Assembly (NCBI GenBank): GCA_030538425.1
Contig: JAUNTZ010000007.1
Location: forward strand, 18,086-82,085
Length of the DNA: 64,000 nucleotides
From: Paracoccus sp. (in: a-proteobacteria)
GTDB lineage: Bacteria; Pseudomonadota; Alphaproteobacteria; Rhodobacterales; Rhodobacteraceae
Direction of reading: 5' to 3'
Shown: one piece after another, positions 52,778 through 63,185 of the stretch
Layout: every line of letters begins with the position of its first letter
Position numbering within the stretch: position 1 is the stretch's first letter
The notes under the pieces: model-generated
The model's database searches: none
What the model was told of the DNA's origin: nothing
Seen by the model: only the letters and a program-made list of their open reading frames with translations
Translations under genes and position numbers: made by a program

Positions 52778-53431
52778 ATGGCCCGATTGCCCGCCCCCTT
52801 GCCCTTTGCCCAGCAGGTCGCGATTTTCTCGCGGCTGGCCGAAGCTAACCCGCAGCCTGAGACCGAGTTGCGTTTCGGCAATGCGTATCAGTTGCTTGTC
52901 GCCGTGGCTCTGTCGGCGCAGGCGACCGATATCGGCGTGAACCGCGCGACCGAGGCGCTTTTCGCCCGCGTCGCCACCCCCGCGCAGATGCTGGAGCTGG
53001 GCGAAGAGGGGCTGACCGAGCATATCAAAACCATCGGCCTCTTCCGCCAGAAGGCCAAGAACGTGATCCGCCTGTCGCAAATTCTGGTCGATGAGTTCGG
53101 CAGCGAGGTGCCCGACAGCCGCGCCGCGCTGACCCTGCTGCCCGGTGTGGGGCGCAAGACCGCGAATGTCGTGCTGAATTGCGTGTTCGGCTATCCGGCG
53201 CAGGCGGTGGACACGCATATCTTCCGCGTCGGCAACCGCACCCGCATCGCGCCGGGCCGCGACGTGGACGAGGTGGAACGCGCCATCGAGGACAATATCC
53301 CCGCGCGTTTTCAACAACATGCCCATCACTGGCTGATCCTGCATGGCCGTTATATCTGTCAGGCCCGCCGCCCGCGCTGCGGCATCTGCATCATCGCCGA
53401 TCTTTGCCCCTTTGAGGAGAAAACCGAATGA
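52778..53431 (+). CDS. nth: Endonuclease III
   Basis: Nth removes oxidised pyrimidines from DNA and nicks the abasic site. The 217 residues have the helix-hairpin-helix LLPGVGRKTANVVL with the catalytic Lys, the catalytic Asp in AVDTHIFRV, and four cysteines C-x6-C-x2-C-x5-C at the C-terminus for a [4Fe-4S] cluster. ATG 52778 is the best start; TTG 52763 is also in frame. The stop overlaps the adenosine-kinase start as ATGA, so the two are co-translated. Confidence 0.95.
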   Translation: MARLPAPLPFAQQVAIFSRLAEANPQPETELRFGNAYQLLVAVALSAQATDIGVNRATEALFARVATPAQMLELGEEGLTEHIKTIGLFRQKAKNVIRLSQILVDEFGSEVPDSRAALTLLPGVGRKTANVVLNCVFGYPAQAVDTHIFRVGNRTRIAPGRDVDEVERAIEDNIPARFQQHAHHWLILHGRYICQARRPRCGICIIADLCPFEEKTE

Positions 53432-54420
53432 ATTTTGACGTGATCGGGATCGGCAATGCCATCATCGACGTGATCGCGCAGGTCGGTGACGATGATCTGG
53501 CTGAGATGGAAGTCGAAAAGGGCATCATGCAACTGGTGGACCGCGCGCGGTCCGAATATCTGCTGGCGGCGCAGTCTCGGATCGGGCGGGCGCGGCTGGT
53601 GCCGGGCGGCTCGGTCGCCAATACGCTTGCGGGGATCGGGCGGCTGGGGCTGAGGACCGCCTTTGTCGGGCGGGTCGCGGATGATGAGCTTGGCCGGTCC
53701 TATGCGCGTGAGACGGAAAGCGAGGGGACGCGGTTCGTCAACGCGCCCGTGGCGGGGGAGCTGCCGACCTCACGCTCGGTCATTCTGGTGACGCCGGATG
53801 GTGAACGCTCGATGAATACCTATCTGGGGATTTCGGCGGAACTGTCGCCCTCGGATGTGGGTGAGGCGGTGTTTGACGGCAATAAATGGCTGTATCTGGA
53901 GGGGTATCTTTTTGACAAAGACCCCGGCAAACAGGCGTTTTTGCGCGCGGCAGAGCTGTGCCATGCGGCGGGCGGGCAGGCGGGCATCGCGCTCTCCGAT
54001 CCGTTCTGCGTGGACCGCCACCGTGCGGATTTCCGCCGCCTGATTGCCGGGCCGATGGATTATGTGATCGGCAACCGCCATGAATGGGCCTCGCTTTACC
54101 AGACCGAAGACCTTGAGGACGCGCTGTCGCAGGCGGCGCAGGAGTGCCGGGTGGTGGTCTGCACGCGTTCCGGTGATCCGGCGGTGATTATTCAGGACGG
54201 GCAGCGGGTCGAGATCCCGGTCTCGCCGGTGGTGCCGGTCGATGCCACCGGGGCCGGGGACCAGTTCGCGGCGGGGCTGATTTACGGCATGGCCACGGGC
54301 CGCGATGTTGAGACAGCGGGCCGCATGGGCGTGATTGCCGCTGCCGAGGTGATTGCCCATGTCGGCCCGCGCCCCGAACGCGACCTGATCCCGGAATTTC
54401 GCGCGCAGGGGTTGCTCTGA
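53428..54420 (+). CDS. Adenosine kinase/PfkB-family carbohydrate kinase
   Basis: The 330-residue PfkB protein has the N-terminal GIGNAIIDVIAQVGDDDL, the substrate loop GGSVANTLAGIGRLG (about 55) and the anion hole with the catalytic base DATGAGDQFAAGLIYG (about 270). The early lid (MEVEKGIMQLVD) fits the adenosine-kinase branch seen in Rhodobacterales, though a sugar kinase cannot be excluded. The ATG overlaps the nth stop. Confidence 0.88.
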   Translation: MNFDVIGIGNAIIDVIAQVGDDDLAEMEVEKGIMQLVDRARSEYLLAAQSRIGRARLVPGGSVANTLAGIGRLGLRTAFVGRVADDELGRSYARETESEGTRFVNAPVAGELPTSRSVILVTPDGERSMNTYLGISAELSPSDVGEAVFDGNKWLYLEGYLFDKDPGKQAFLRAAELCHAAGGQAGIALSDPFCVDRHRADFRRLIAGPMDYVIGNRHEWASLYQTEDLEDALSQAAQECRVVVCTRSGDPAVIIQDGQRVEIPVSPVVPVDATGAGDQFAAGLIYGMATGRDVETAGRMGVIAAAEVIAHVGPRPERDLIPEFRAQGLL

Positions 54421-54468
54421 CACAGGCGAAGGGCGGCGCGGGTTGCGCTGCCGGGTGCCTCCGGCGGG

Positions 54469-54487
54469 GATATTTGGGGACAAAAGA
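54469..54487. repeat. Dispersed intergenic element, copy 3
   Basis: GATATTTGGGGACAAAAGA lies in the gap between the convergent adenosine kinase and prephenate dehydrogenase genes. It is a shorter variant of the GAGTATTT...CAGAAGAAG type. Confidence 0.45.
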
Positions 54488-54515
54488 CTTTGGATAGTGC
54501 GCCTGATGGGGGCCG

Positions 54516-55430
54516 TCAGCGGCCCCTGCCGAAGTCTGGCGCGTCGGTATCCTGGCCCGCCTCGATAATGCCGCGACGGATGGCGCGGGTGCGGGTGAAG
54601 TAGTCGTGCAGGTGGTCCCCGTCACCCATGCGGATGGCGCGTTGCAGCACGAAAAGTTCCTCGGTGAAGCGGCCGAGGATGTCCAGAACCGCCTCCTTGT
54701 TGTGCAGGAACACGTCGCGCCACATCACCGGGTCCGAGGCCGCGATGCGGGTGAAGTCGCGAAAGCCCGCCGCCGAATATTTGATGACCTCGGATTCCGT
54801 GACACGCTTGAGGTGATCGGCCACGCCGACCATCGTATAGGCGATCAGATGCGGCACATGGCTGGTGACCGACAGAACCAGATCGTGATGCGCGGCGTCC
54901 ATTTCCTCAACTTCGGCGCCAAAGCTGCGGATGAAATCGCCCAGACGCGCGACCTCGGCCCCGTCGCTGCCCTCGGGCGGGGTCAGCAGCCACCAACGCT
55001 TGTCAAAGAGCAGCGCAAAGCCCGCATGGGGGCCGGAATGTTCGGTCCCGGCAAGCGGATGGCCGGGGATGAAATGGACATGGTCGGGCAGGTGGGGGGC
55101 GACCTGAGCGATCACCTCTTGCTTGACAGAGCCCACATCGGTGACCACCGCGCCCGGTTTCAGATGCGGGCCAATCTGCGCGGCGATTTGGCCCATCGCG
55201 CCTACCGGCGCGGCCAGAACGACAAGATCGGCGTCGCGCACGCACTCTGCAGCGCTGTCATGCACGCTGTCGCAAAAGCCAAGCTGGCGCACCGTGTCGC
55301 GGGTCTCGCGGCTCCGCGCATAACCCGCGATATGGCCCGCGCTGCCCGCCCGCCGCGCGGCCATTGCGATGGATCCCGCGATCAGCCCAAGCCCGATCAG
55401 CGCGACGCGGGGATAGATCGGCGCTGTCAT
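54516..55430 (-). CDS. tyrC: Prephenate/arogenate dehydrogenase family protein
   Basis: This enzyme makes tyrosine (or its precursor) by NAD(P)-dependent decarboxylation of arogenate or prephenate. The 304 residues start with the Rossmann motif [31 protein letters not shown] and [10 protein letters not shown] follow, then the catalytic His in [15 protein letters not shown] (about 130). Further downstream [18 protein letters not shown] is typical. It is translated from an ATG overlapping the hisC stop (ATGA). Cyclohexadienyl dehydrogenase (TyrC) is the likely type; substrate preference is inferred. Confidence 0.9.
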   Translation of the reverse strand: MTAPIYPRVALIGLGLIAGSIAMAARRAGSAGHIAGYARSRETRDTVRQLGFCDSVHDSAAECVRDADLVVLAAPVGAMGQIAAQIGPHLKPGAVVTDVGSVKQEVIAQVAPHLPDHVHFIPGHPLAGTEHSGPHAGFALLFDKRWWLLTPPEGSDGAEVARLGDFIRSFGAEVEEMDAAHHDLVLSVTSHVPHLIAYTMVGVADHLKRVTESEVIKYSAAGFRDFTRIAASDPVMWRDVFLHNKEAVLDILGRFTEELFVLQRAIRMGDGDHLHDYFTRTRAIRRGIIEAGQDTDAPDFGRGR

Positions 55431-56518
55431 GCGCGGCCCCGCGCGGCCATGAACTCACCCACGACATGGGCGACGCGGCGGCAGGAGGGTTCGTCGCCGA
55501 TGGTGATGCGCAGGCAGTTCGGCAGGCCGTAGCCCCCGACGCGGCGGACGATCAGCCCCTCGGCCTTCAGCGCCTCATCACAGGCGGCGGCGGTGGCCTC
55601 ATCAGCGAAACGGGCGAGGATGAAATTCGCGGTCGAACTGTCTGACGGCACGCCCTTTTCCGCCAGAGCCTCGGCCAGCCATGCCCGCATCCGGCTGTTC
55701 TCGGCGCGCGAGCGTTCGACATGGGCCTGATCCAATGCGGCGGCCTCGGCGGCGGCAAGCGCGATGTTCGACAGGTTGAACGGGCCCCGGATGCGGTTCA
55801 GCACGTCGATGATTTCGCGCGGGCCGTAACCCCAGCCGACGCGCAGACCGCCAAGGCCGTAGATTTTCGAAAAGGTCCGGGTCATCACGACATTGGGCAG
55901 CCGCGTGGCCAGATCCGCGCCGCCATCATAGGCTTCGACATATTCGGCATAGGCCGCGTCGATTACCAGAAGCGCCTGCGGGGGCAGGGCGCGGGCCAGA
56001 CGTTCCAGTTCCGACAGACAGATCATCGTGCCGGTCGGGTTGTTGGGGTTGGCGACGAAGACCAGCTTCGTGCGCCCGCTCAGCCCCGCAATCAGCGCGT
56101 CAATATCGGTCACGCGGTCGCGCTCGGCCACCTGAACGGGGGTGCCACCGGCGGCCAGAGTGCTGATGCGATACATCAGAAAGCCGTGTTCGGTGAACAG
56201 CACCTCATCCCCCGCGCCGACATAGGCCTGACAGAGCATATGGATGATCTCGTCCGAGCCCACGCCGCAGACGATCCGGTCAGGATCAAGCCCATGCACC
56301 CGGCCAAGCGTCTCGCGCAGGCTGGCGTGATCGGTGTTGGGGTAGCGGTGCATCGCATGGGCCGCGCGGATCGCCGCATCGCGGGCCTTGTCTGACGCGC
56401 CAAGCGGGTTTTCGTTCGAGGACAGCTTGACCACGTTCTCCACCCCCGCGACATGCGCGGCCCCGCCCTGATAAAGCGCGATGTCCATGATGCCGGGCTG
56501 TGGGGTGATTTGTGTCAT
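55427..56518 (-). CDS. hisC: Histidinol-phosphate/aromatic aminotransferase
   Basis: The 363-residue PLP enzyme has [11 protein letters not shown] at the N-terminus, [20 protein letters not shown] near 95, [13 protein letters not shown], and the PLP Lys in [19 protein letters not shown] (about 217). It acts in histidine synthesis, and the pairing with tyrC suggests it also transaminates aromatic keto acids (phenylpyruvate, hydroxyphenylpyruvate or prephenate). It is followed by tyrC with a 4-base overlap. Confidence 0.92.
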   Translation of the reverse strand: MTQITPQPGIMDIALYQGGAAHVAGVENVVKLSSNENPLGASDKARDAAIRAAHAMHRYPNTDHASLRETLGRVHGLDPDRIVCGVGSDEIIHMLCQAYVGAGDEVLFTEHGFLMYRISTLAAGGTPVQVAERDRVTDIDALIAGLSGRTKLVFVANPNNPTGTMICLSELERLARALPPQALLVIDAAYAEYVEAYDGGADLATRLPNVVMTRTFSKIYGLGGLRVGWGYGPREIIDVLNRIRGPFNLSNIALAAAEAAALDQAHVERSRAENSRMRAWLAEALAEKGVPSDSSTANFILARFADEATAAACDEALKAEGLIVRRVGGYGLPNCLRITIGDEPSCRRVAHVVGEFMAARGRA

Positions 56519-56617
56519 AAGATCTCTCCTTCGCAGCCGGTTTAGCCGCAGGGCGGACGGTTGGGAAGGGCGTTTGGTTGCAGAACCGCGCGCCGTCGTG
56601 ATTGCGGCAAGGGGGGT

Positions 56618-56673
56618 GAGTATTTGGGCACAGAAGAAGGCAAGGGGCGGGCTTCTTCTGTGCAGAAATACTC
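56618..56673. repeat. Dispersed intergenic element, inverted pair (copies 4 and 5)
   Basis: GAGTATTTGGGCACAGAAGA (from 56618) faces CTTCTTCTGTGCAGAAATAC (from 56652), so the two copies form a long imperfect hairpin between the rpsD terminator and hisC. Loop bases are 56641-56651. Confidence 0.7.
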
Positions 56674-56691
56674 AGACGCAGGGCAGAGACG

Positions 56692-56718
56692 AAAAAGGCC
56701 GCACCCGAGGGCGCGGCC
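56692..56718 (-). terminator. Terminator of rpsD
   Basis: On the minus strand GGCCGC, a GGGTGCG-rich loop with inner pairing, and GCGGCC are followed by TTTTT (56696 down to 56692). It begins about 25 bases after the rpsD stop. Confidence 0.8.
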
Positions 56719-56742
56719 AATTCGTTGCAACTGATCGAAAGA

Positions 56743-57363
56743 TCAGTTTTTCGCGTAATATTCGACGACCAGGTTCGGCTCCATCACGACGGCATAGGGC
56801 ACGTCGCCCAGGGCCGGGGTGCGCACGAAGGTCGCGGTCATCTTGTGGTGATCCACTTCGAGATAGTCAGGCACGTCACGCTCGGTCAGGGCGACGGCTT
56901 CCAGAACGATGGCCAGCTGGCGCGAACGCTCACGGATCGAGATCACATCGCCTTCCTTGACGCGGTAGGACGCGATGTTCACTTTCTTGCCGTTCACCTC
57001 GATATGGCCGTGGTTCACGAACTGGCGGGCAGCAAAGATGGTCGGCACGAACTTGGCGCGGTAAACCACCGCGTCAAGACGACGCTCCAGCAGGCCGACA
57101 AGGTTTTCGCCGGTATCGCCGCGCACACGCTCGGCCTCGGCATAGATGCGGCGGAACTGCTTTTCGGTCAGATCGCCGTAATAGCCCTTGAGCTTCTGCT
57201 TGGCGCGCAGCTGGGTGCCGAAGTCGGACAGCTTGTTCTTGCGGCGCTGACCATGCTGGCCGGGGCCGTATTCGCGGCGGTTGACCGGCGATTTGGCGCG
57301 GCCCCAGATGTTTTCGCCCATGCGGCGGTCGATTTTGTATTTGGCAGCGGTGCGTTTGGTCAT
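56743..57363 (-). CDS. rpsD: 30S ribosomal protein S4
   Basis: S4 nucleates 30S assembly by binding 16S rRNA and also restrains translational errors. The 206 residues begin [18 protein letters not shown]. The S4 RNA-binding domain is [19 protein letters not shown], then [19 protein letters not shown] (about 95 to 150). It has no N-terminal cysteines, so it is the zinc-free form. AAGGAGAT precedes ATG 57363; the additional upstream codons are rejected. It stands alone, outside the ribosomal protein operons, as usual in this group. Confidence 0.97.
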   Translation of the reverse strand: MTKRTAAKYKIDRRMGENIWGRAKSPVNRREYGPGQHGQRRKNKLSDFGTQLRAKQKLKGYYGDLTEKQFRRIYAEAERVRGDTGENLVGLLERRLDAVVYRAKFVPTIFAARQFVNHGHIEVNGKKVNIASYRVKEGDVISIRERSRQLAIVLEAVALTERDVPDYLEVDHHKMTATFVRTPALGDVPYAVVMEPNLVVEYYAKN

Positions 57364-57405
57364 CGCTGATCTCCTTCCGGTTCTATGTGAAGGGCGTTGT
57401 CCTTT

Positions 57406-57441
57406 CCCCGTTTCCGGGGCGACAGGCATCCCCTTGCGGGG
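57406..57441 (-). promoter_or_regulatory. Leader of rpsD with two GNRA-loop hairpins
   Basis: In the transcript, CCCC-GCAA-GGGG (57441 to 57430) and CCCCG-GAAA-CGGGG (57419 to 57406) are two stacked stem-loops with GNRA tetraloops between the promoter and the ribosome site. They may act as an S4-binding or stabilising leader; this is inference. Confidence 0.4.
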
Positions 57442-57465
57442 GCCACCAACACCAAAGAAGCCGCG

Positions 57466-57493
57466 CTTATAGCGGCTGGGTCCGGGCTGTCAA
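57466..57493 (-). promoter_or_regulatory. Candidate rpsD promoter
   Basis: On the minus strand TTGACA (57493-57488) is followed after 16 bases by TATAAG (57471-57466). The -35 element overlaps the stop codon of the upstream hydantoinase gene, so rpsD appears to have its own strong promoter. Confidence 0.6.
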
Positions 57494-60400
57494 GTGCCAA
57501 AGCCCCCTGCCGTCGGCGTGATGATGGTGATCGCCTCACCCGCCTCTAACACGGTCTGGGCGCAGGCGGCCAGCTCCTCATCCCGCCCATCAAGCCGGGT
57601 GACGATATTGCGGCCCGTCTGTCCGTCGCCGCCGCCCGCAAGCCCGCGCGGGGCGTGGCTGCGATGTGAGGTCAGCACCGCGCAATCCATCCGTTCCAGA
57701 AAGCGGATGCGGCGGATCGTGCCATCGCCCGCCCGCTGCGCGCCCGTGCCGCCCGAGCCGGGGCGCAGGGCGAATTCCTCAAGCATGACGGGAAAGCGCA
57801 GCTCCAGAATCTCGGGGTCGGTCAGGCGCGAGTTGGTCATATGAACATGAACCCCCGAGGTTCCGTCAAAGCCCTGCCCGTCATTCATCCGCCCGGCGGG
57901 CGAGCCGGAACAGATCGTCTCGTAATACTGATAGGTTTCGTTGCCGAAGGTCAGGTTGTTCATCGTCCCCTGAGAATTCGCAATCGCGCCAAGCGCCCCG
58001 AACAGGGCATTGGTGACATGCTGCGAGGTTTCCACATTGCCCGCCACCACCGCACGCGGATATTCGGGCCGCAGCATCGAGCCTTGCGGGATCACGATCT
58101 CAATCGGGCGCAGACAGCCCGCATTCATCGGGATCGGTGCCTCGACCATCACGCGGAACACATACAGCACGGCGGCGCGGGTGACGGGTTCGGGCGCGTT
58201 GAAGTTGTTCGCCATCGCCTCGGATGTGCCGGTGAAATCGACGCGGGCGCGGCGGGCGGCACGGTCAACGGTGATCGCCACGCGAATGACCTGCCCGGTA
58301 TCGGTCGGGTATTCGTAGCTGCAATCGGACAGCCGCCCGATCAGACGGGCGACCTCTTCTGCGGCATTGTCCTGCACATGGCCCATATAGGCGCGCACCA
58401 CATCAAGGCCGAACTCATCCACCATCCGGCGCAGTTCCGCGATGCCGCGCGCATTGGCGGCGATTTGCGCCTTGAGATCGGCGATGTTCTGATCAGGGTT
58501 CCGGCAGGGCCATCTGTGATCGGTCAGCACGCGGCGCAGCGCGTCCTCTCGGAACTGGCCCCGTTCGACCAGACGCAGGTTGTCGATCAGCACGCCTTCC
58601 TCATCGACCGAGGTCGCAAGCGGCGTCATCGAGCCCGGCGCCGAGCCGCCCACATCCGCATGATGCCCGCGCGAGGCGACCCAGAACAGCACCTCATCCC
58701 CGTCAAAGACCGGGGTCACGACGGTAATGTCGGGCAGATGCGTGCCGCCATTATAGGGCGCGTTCAGCGCGAAGACATCGCCGGGGTGAATATCGCCCTT
58801 GTTCAGCCGGATCACGGTTTCAACGCTGCGATCCATGGATCCCAGATGCACCGGCATATGCGGCGCATTGGCGACCAAAGCGCCGTCCGCGTCAAAGACC
58901 GCGCAGGAAAAGTCCAGCCTTTCCTTGATATTGACCGATTGCGCGGTATTTTGCAGGGCAAGGCCCATCTGTTCGGCAATATTCATGAACAGGTTGTTGA
59001 ACACCTCAAGCAGCACCGGATCGGCCTTTTCGGTGCCGATGGCATGGCTGCGGGCAAGGGCCTCATGGCGGGTCAGGATCAGCGCATCGCCCGCGTCGAT
59101 GCGTGCCTGCCAGCCGGGTTCAACGATCACGGTCTGGTTCGGCTCGACAATGACCGCAGGGCCGCGCAGGACCGCGCCGTGGGCAAGGTTTTCGCGCCGG
59201 TAAACCGCCGCCTCATGCCACGCGCCGCCTGAGAAAAAGCGGGTGGTTTCCGTGCTTGTGGCGCGGGTCTCGGGCGCGTCGCGGGGGGTGTCGTTCTGGC
59301 CAGAGGCGGCTTCGGCGCCCTCGACCTCAACCGATTCCACGATCAGCGGGCGTTCGGGGGTGACAAAGCCGAACTGCGCCTCATGCGCGGCCTCAAAATC
59401 CGCGCGGGCGGCGTCCATATCGCCGCTGAACGCCACCGGCAGGGTCGTGTCGGTGCCCTGATAGCGCAGATGCAGGCGGGTCGCGGTGACGGTTTCGCCG
59501 GTGATGCCCTGACTGGCAAGCTCTGCGCCGACCTCATCTTGCAGCACGTCAATCGCGCGGTCGAGCTCCGTTCGGCTGTCCTCGATCAAGGGTGCCTCAA
59601 CCGCGCGCTGACGGCTGGCCTGCACCCGTGACAGCCCGATTCCATAGGCCGAAAGCAGCCCCGACAGCGGATGGATCAGCACCGATTTCATGCCAAGCGC
59701 ATCGGCGACAAGGCAGGCATGTTGCCCGCCCGCGCCCCCAAAGCTGTTGAGCAGATAGCGCGTCACGTCATAGCCGCGCTGCACGCTGATCTTCTTGACC
59801 GCGTTGGCCATATTTTCCACCGCGATGGTGATAAAGCCCTCGGCCACCTCCTCGGGGCTGCGGCCCTCGCCCATCTTTTGGGCGATTTCGGCAAAGCGGG
59901 CGGCGACCGTCTCACGGTCCAGCTTTTCGTTCTGGTCTGGGCCGAAAATTGCGGGGAACAGGTCGGGGTTCAGCTTGCCCAACATCACATTCGCATCGGT
60001 CACGGTCAGCGGCCCGCCGCGCCGGTAACAGGCGGGGCCGGGATCGGCGCTCGCGCTGTCGGGACCGGCACGGAACCGGCCCGGCTCGGCATGAAGAATC
60101 GAGCCGCCGCCCGCCGCCACCGTATGCACTCGCATCATTGGCGCGCGCATCCGCACACCCGCGACCTCGGTGTCAAAGGCGCGCTCATACTCACCGGCGA
60201 AATGGGCCACATCGGTGCTTGTCCCGCCCATGTCAAAGCCGATCACCCTCTCAAACCCGGCGATGCGCCCGGTCTCGGCCATGCCCACGACGCCACCTGC
60301 CGGGCCGGACAGGATCGCGTCCTTGCCCTGAAAGCGTTCCGCCGCGGTCAGCCCGCCCGAGGACATCATGAATTGCAGATCCGGCCCGGGTCTGCCCGCA

Positions 60401-61113
60401 GGGGTCGCGCCAAGCGCCCCCGCGACCCGGGCCACATAGCGGCGCAGGATGGGCGAAAGATAGGCGTCAACAACCGTGGTGTCGCCGCGCCCGACCAGCT
60501 TAATCAGCGGAGAGACCTCATGGCTGACCGAGACCTGCCCGAACCCTGCCTTGCGGATATGGGCGGCCAACGCGGCCTCATGCGCGGGGTTCTTCCAGGC
60601 GTGCAAAAGGACAACAGCGACCGAGTCGATGCCCTCACCCTTCAGCGCCGCAAGTGCCACGTCGATCGAGGCAGGATCAAGCGCGCGTTCCACCGTGCCA
60701 TCGGCGCGCAGGCGTTCGTCCACCTCAACCACTTTCGCATAAAGCTGCTCTGGCAGAATGATTTCCTTGGCAAAAATATCGGGCCGCGCCTGATAGCCAA
60801 GCCGCAGCGCATCGCGAAAACCTTTGGTGATGAACAGGGCCGTCCGCTCGCCCTTGCGTTCCAGCAGGGCGTTGGTGGCGACGGTTGTGCCCATGCGCAC
60901 GGTGCCCACCCGGTCGGGCTGCATCGGCGCGCCCTCGGCGATGCCCAGCAGGCGGCGGATGCCCGCGACGGCGGCGTCCTCGTAGGCTTCGGGGTTCTCG
61001 GACAGCAGTTTCAGCGGATGCATCCCGCCCTTTGGGTCGCGCCCGATGATATCGGTGAAGGTGCCGCCCCGGTCGATCCAGAAATCCCATTTACCGCCCG
61101 AAACCTGCGCCAT
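57490..61113 (-). CDS. Fused hydantoinase/5-oxoprolinase (HyuA-HyuB type)
   Basis: The 1207-residue protein joins a HyuA-like N-half (about 1 to 680) and a HyuB-like C-half. The ATP-binding part has [14 protein letters not shown] (about 15) and [16 protein letters not shown] (about 295). The C-half has [14 protein letters not shown] (about 745), [29 protein letters not shown] (about 805) and [15 protein letters not shown]. The family performs ATP-dependent opening of 5-oxoproline or hydantoin rings. The neighbouring divergent TRAP transporter suggests uptake of the substrate. GGGGG precedes ATG 61113. Confidence 0.92.
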   Translation of the reverse strand: MAQVSGGKWDFWIDRGGTFTDIIGRDPKGGMHPLKLLSENPEAYEDAAVAGIRRLLGIAEGAPMQPDRVGTVRMGTTVATNALLERKGERTALFITKGFRDALRLGYQARPDIFAKEIILPEQLYAKVVEVDERLRADGTVERALDPASIDVALAALKGEGIDSVAVVLLHAWKNPAHEAALAAHIRKAGFGQVSVSHEVSPLIKLVGRGDTTVVDAYLSPILRRYVARVAGALGATPAGRPGPDLQFMMSSGGLTAAERFQGKDAILSGPAGGVVGMAETGRIAGFERVIGFDMGGTSTDVAHFAGEYERAFDTEVAGVRMRAPMMRVHTVAAGGGSILHAEPGRFRAGPDSASADPGPACYRRGGPLTVTDANVMLGKLNPDLFPAIFGPDQNEKLDRETVAARFAEIAQKMGEGRSPEEVAEGFITIAVENMANAVKKISVQRGYDVTRYLLNSFGGAGGQHACLVADALGMKSVLIHPLSGLLSAYGIGLSRVQASRQRAVEAPLIEDSRTELDRAIDVLQDEVGAELASQGITGETVTATRLHLRYQGTDTTLPVAFSGDMDAARADFEAAHEAQFGFVTPERPLIVESVEVEGAEAASGQNDTPRDAPETRATSTETTRFFSGGAWHEAAVYRRENLAHGAVLRGPAVIVEPNQTVIVEPGWQARIDAGDALILTRHEALARSHAIGTEKADPVLLEVFNNLFMNIAEQMGLALQNTAQSVNIKERLDFSCAVFDADGALVANAPHMPVHLGSMDRSVETVIRLNKGDIHPGDVFALNAPYNGGTHLPDITVVTPVFDGDEVLFWVASRGHHADVGGSAPGSMTPLATSVDEEGVLIDNLRLVERGQFREDALRRVLTDHRWPCRNPDQNIADLKAQIAANARGIAELRRMVDEFGLDVVRAYMGHVQDNAAEEVARLIGRLSDCSYEYPTDTGQVIRVAITVDRAARRARVDFTGTSEAMANNFNAPEPVTRAAVLYVFRVMVEAPIPMNAGCLRPIEIVIPQGSMLRPEYPRAVVAGNVETSQHVTNALFGALGAIANSQGTMNNLTFGNETYQYYETICSGSPAGRMNDGQGFDGTSGVHVHMTNSRLTDPEILELRFPVMLEEFALRPGSGGTGAQRAGDGTIRRIRFLERMDCAVLTSHRSHAPRGLAGGGDGQTGRNIVTRLDGRDEELAACAQTVLEAGEAITIITPTAGGFGT

Positions 61114-61141
61114 TCCTGCCCCCGTTATGTCTGGTCATAAT

Positions 61142-61154
61142 TTGTTGACAACAA
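61142..61154. promoter_or_regulatory. Palindrome and -35-like sequence between hydantoinase and dctP
   Basis: TTGTTG-A-CAACAA is a perfect 13-bp odd palindrome in the divergent gap, typical of GntR-type half-sites, and it contains TTGACA at 61145-61150. A shared regulator for the hydantoinase and the TRAP transporter is plausible. Confidence 0.45.
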
Positions 61155-61222
61155 GCCGCGGCCTCGTCAACCATTGATCCGATGGCCGCGCCAGACGGTC
61201 GCCCAACAGGAGAGAGACACCC

Positions 61223-62194
61223 ATGTTCACGCGCCATTCTTTTGGTGCGGCTGCTATCGCCGCGCTGTTGGCAGGCCCCGTTTTCGCGGAAAACTGGGAC
61301 ATGCCGACCCCTTATGCCGACGCGATCTTCCACACCGCGAATATCCATGAATTTGCGCAAGACGTATCCGAGGCGACCGGCGGCGCGCTGACCATCACGG
61401 TTCATTCGGCCAATTCGCTGTTCGGCCATGGCGAGATCAAGGACAGCGTGCGGCGCGGGCTTGCGCCGATTGGTGAGATCCTTCTGTCGCGGCTGGCGAA
61501 TGAAGACCCGATCTTCGCGCTTGATTCGATCCCCTTCCTGGCCTCGTCCTATGATGATGCGGAACGGCTTTGGGCGGCCTCTCGTGAGGCGGTGGCGGCC
61601 CGGCTCTCCGAGCAGGGTCTGGTGCTGCTTTACGCGGTGCCGTGGCCGGGGCAGAGCCTTTATCTGCGACAGGAGGTAACCGAGCCTGCGCAGATGCAGG
61701 GCCTCAGCTTCCGCGCCTATAACGTCGCGACCGAGCGGCTGGCGGTGTTGCTGGGCGCGGTGCCCACGCAGGTTGAAGAGACCGACATTCCGACCGCCTT
61801 CTCGACCGGGCGGGTCGAGGCAATGATTACCTCGCCCTCGACCGGCGCGAATGCGCAGGCATGGGATTTCGTGACCCATTACATCGACACGCAGGCATGG
61901 CTGCCGAAGAATGTGGTGATCGCCAACGCCGCCGCCTTCGAGGCGCTGCCGGGGGATCAGCGCGAGGCCCTGCTGGCCGCCGCCGCCGAGGCCGAGGCGC
62001 GCGGCTGGGCCATGTCCCGCGCCGAGACCGAGGAAAAGATCGAGGCGCTGCGCGCGGGTGGCATGAACATCTCGGAACCAAGCGAGGCTCTGGCCGCGCG
62101 ACTGCACGAGATCGGCGAGACGATGACGGCGGAATGGCTTGAGACCGCAGGCCCCGAGGGTCAGGCGGTGATCGACGCCTATCGCGCCGAGTAG
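61223..62194 (+). CDS. dctP: TRAP transporter substrate-binding protein (DctP family)
   Basis: The 323-residue protein has a signal peptide (FTRHSFGAAAIAALLAGPVFA) and the bilobed binding fold of TRAP receptors. The conserved Arg-containing ligand segment is MQGLSFRAYNVATERLAVLLG near 155, and ETDIPTAFSTGRVEAMITSPS near 185 is also typical. It captures an organic anion in the periplasm for DctQM. Proximity to a hydantoinase/oxoprolinase suggests a cyclic amide or related acid, but this is inferred. The ribosome site GGAGAGAGA precedes the ATG. Confidence 0.92.
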   Translation: MFTRHSFGAAAIAALLAGPVFAENWDMPTPYADAIFHTANIHEFAQDVSEATGGALTITVHSANSLFGHGEIKDSVRRGLAPIGEILLSRLANEDPIFALDSIPFLASSYDDAERLWAASREAVAARLSEQGLVLLYAVPWPGQSLYLRQEVTEPAQMQGLSFRAYNVATERLAVLLGAVPTQVEETDIPTAFSTGRVEAMITSPSTGANAQAWDFVTHYIDTQAWLPKNVVIANAAAFEALPGDQREALLAAAAEAEARGWAMSRAETEEKIEALRAGGMNISEPSEALAARLHEIGETMTAEWLETAGPEGQAVIDAYRAE

Positions 62195-62279
62195 GGTGTG
62201 ATGGGGCGGCGCGGCGGGAACGCGGGCCGGGCGCGCCGCACCGGCAGGATTATGGGCGCGCGCGGGGATGGCTGCGCGG

Positions 62280-63185
62280 GGGCAGGTGAGGGGATTGGCC
62301 GAATGATGCGCAGGCTTCCTCAGCGGGTTGATGCGCCGAGGCGGATGCTTTGGCCGCCGCAAGTTATCGCCGCAGAGGGGATACATGCAGGTGTTCACGG
62401 CATGAAGCGCAGGGTTCTTGAGCGGGGTCATGCACCCAAACGGATGCCGTCGCTCGTCGCCAGTGCCAGCCGCAGGATTTTTTGCACGCAGGTCGTGATC
62501 CAATGACGCACCTTTTTCCTGACCGGACCACGCACCTATCTGCGTTGGCGCTTGGAACAAGCTTCAGCCGCACGGGCTCACATACAGGCATCGACCCGAT
62601 GACCCACCGCAATGTTGAGCAGGTCCATGCACCTATGCGGGTGCTTTGGTCTTTGGTGTGGGATACTGCCGAGGGTGCTTTTCATGAAGGCATCGACCCA
62701 ATGACCCAAAGCAATCAAAAGCGGGTCTACGCACCGAAACCGATGACTTCCCTTGCCACTGGCGCCAGCCGCATGGGGGCTGAATTGCAGGCCGAGACCA
62801 AATGATGCGCCGCTTTCTTGACCCGGTTCACGGATTTGTGCAGCTGCCTTGGCGTTTCTTGATGGGACACAGCCGAGGGGTTTTTCGCGTAGGCATAGAC
62901 CCAGTGACCCATGGCAATGTTGAGCAGCTGCACGCCGCGAGCCGGGCGCCTCGGTCCTCGGCGGGGGGGACTGAGGAGAGAGGCCATGCAGGAATCGATC
63001 CAATGACCCAATGCAATCATCAGCAGGTTCATGCCAGAGGGCGGGGCTTTGGTCCTTGTCGGAGAGGGGCTTTCCCATGCCACCACTGACCCACCGCAAT
63101 CACGATCCGTTTCGGGCCCCAAGCCGTGCGCACTGGCCGCAGCCATTTTCACCCGCAGGAGACCTCACATGCAGGCATTCACCGA
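62280..63185. repeat. Block D: about nine degenerate ~100-bp tandem copies of the dctQ start region
   Basis: The 991 bases between dctP and dctQ hold no supported gene. Positions equivalent to the dctQ start codon (63186) recur at 62303, 62402, 62503, 62599, 62701, 62802, 62904, 63003 and 63086, with spacings of 83 to 102 bp. Each copy has a segment like ATGCAGGCATTCACCGAATG or a mutated form, then a segment resembling the first codons of dctQ (for example ATGATGCGCCGCTTTCTTGA at 62802, against ATGATCCGTCCGCTTCTTGA in dctQ minus its lead). About 35 bases downstream they carry CATGCACCNAAACGGATGC-type sequence. The copies have drifted at many sites, and several have lost the ATG. Both strands stay open in places, but no domain is visible. 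Confidence 0.85.

Noticed and set aside
62198-63089. Plus- and minus-strand frames of 80 to 170 codons in the dctP-dctQ gap with a shared GIDPMT-type peptide
   Set aside because: The peptide similarity follows from the ~100-bp DNA repeat. The frame is broken between units by indels and stops, and the minus strand is equally open, so coding is not supported.
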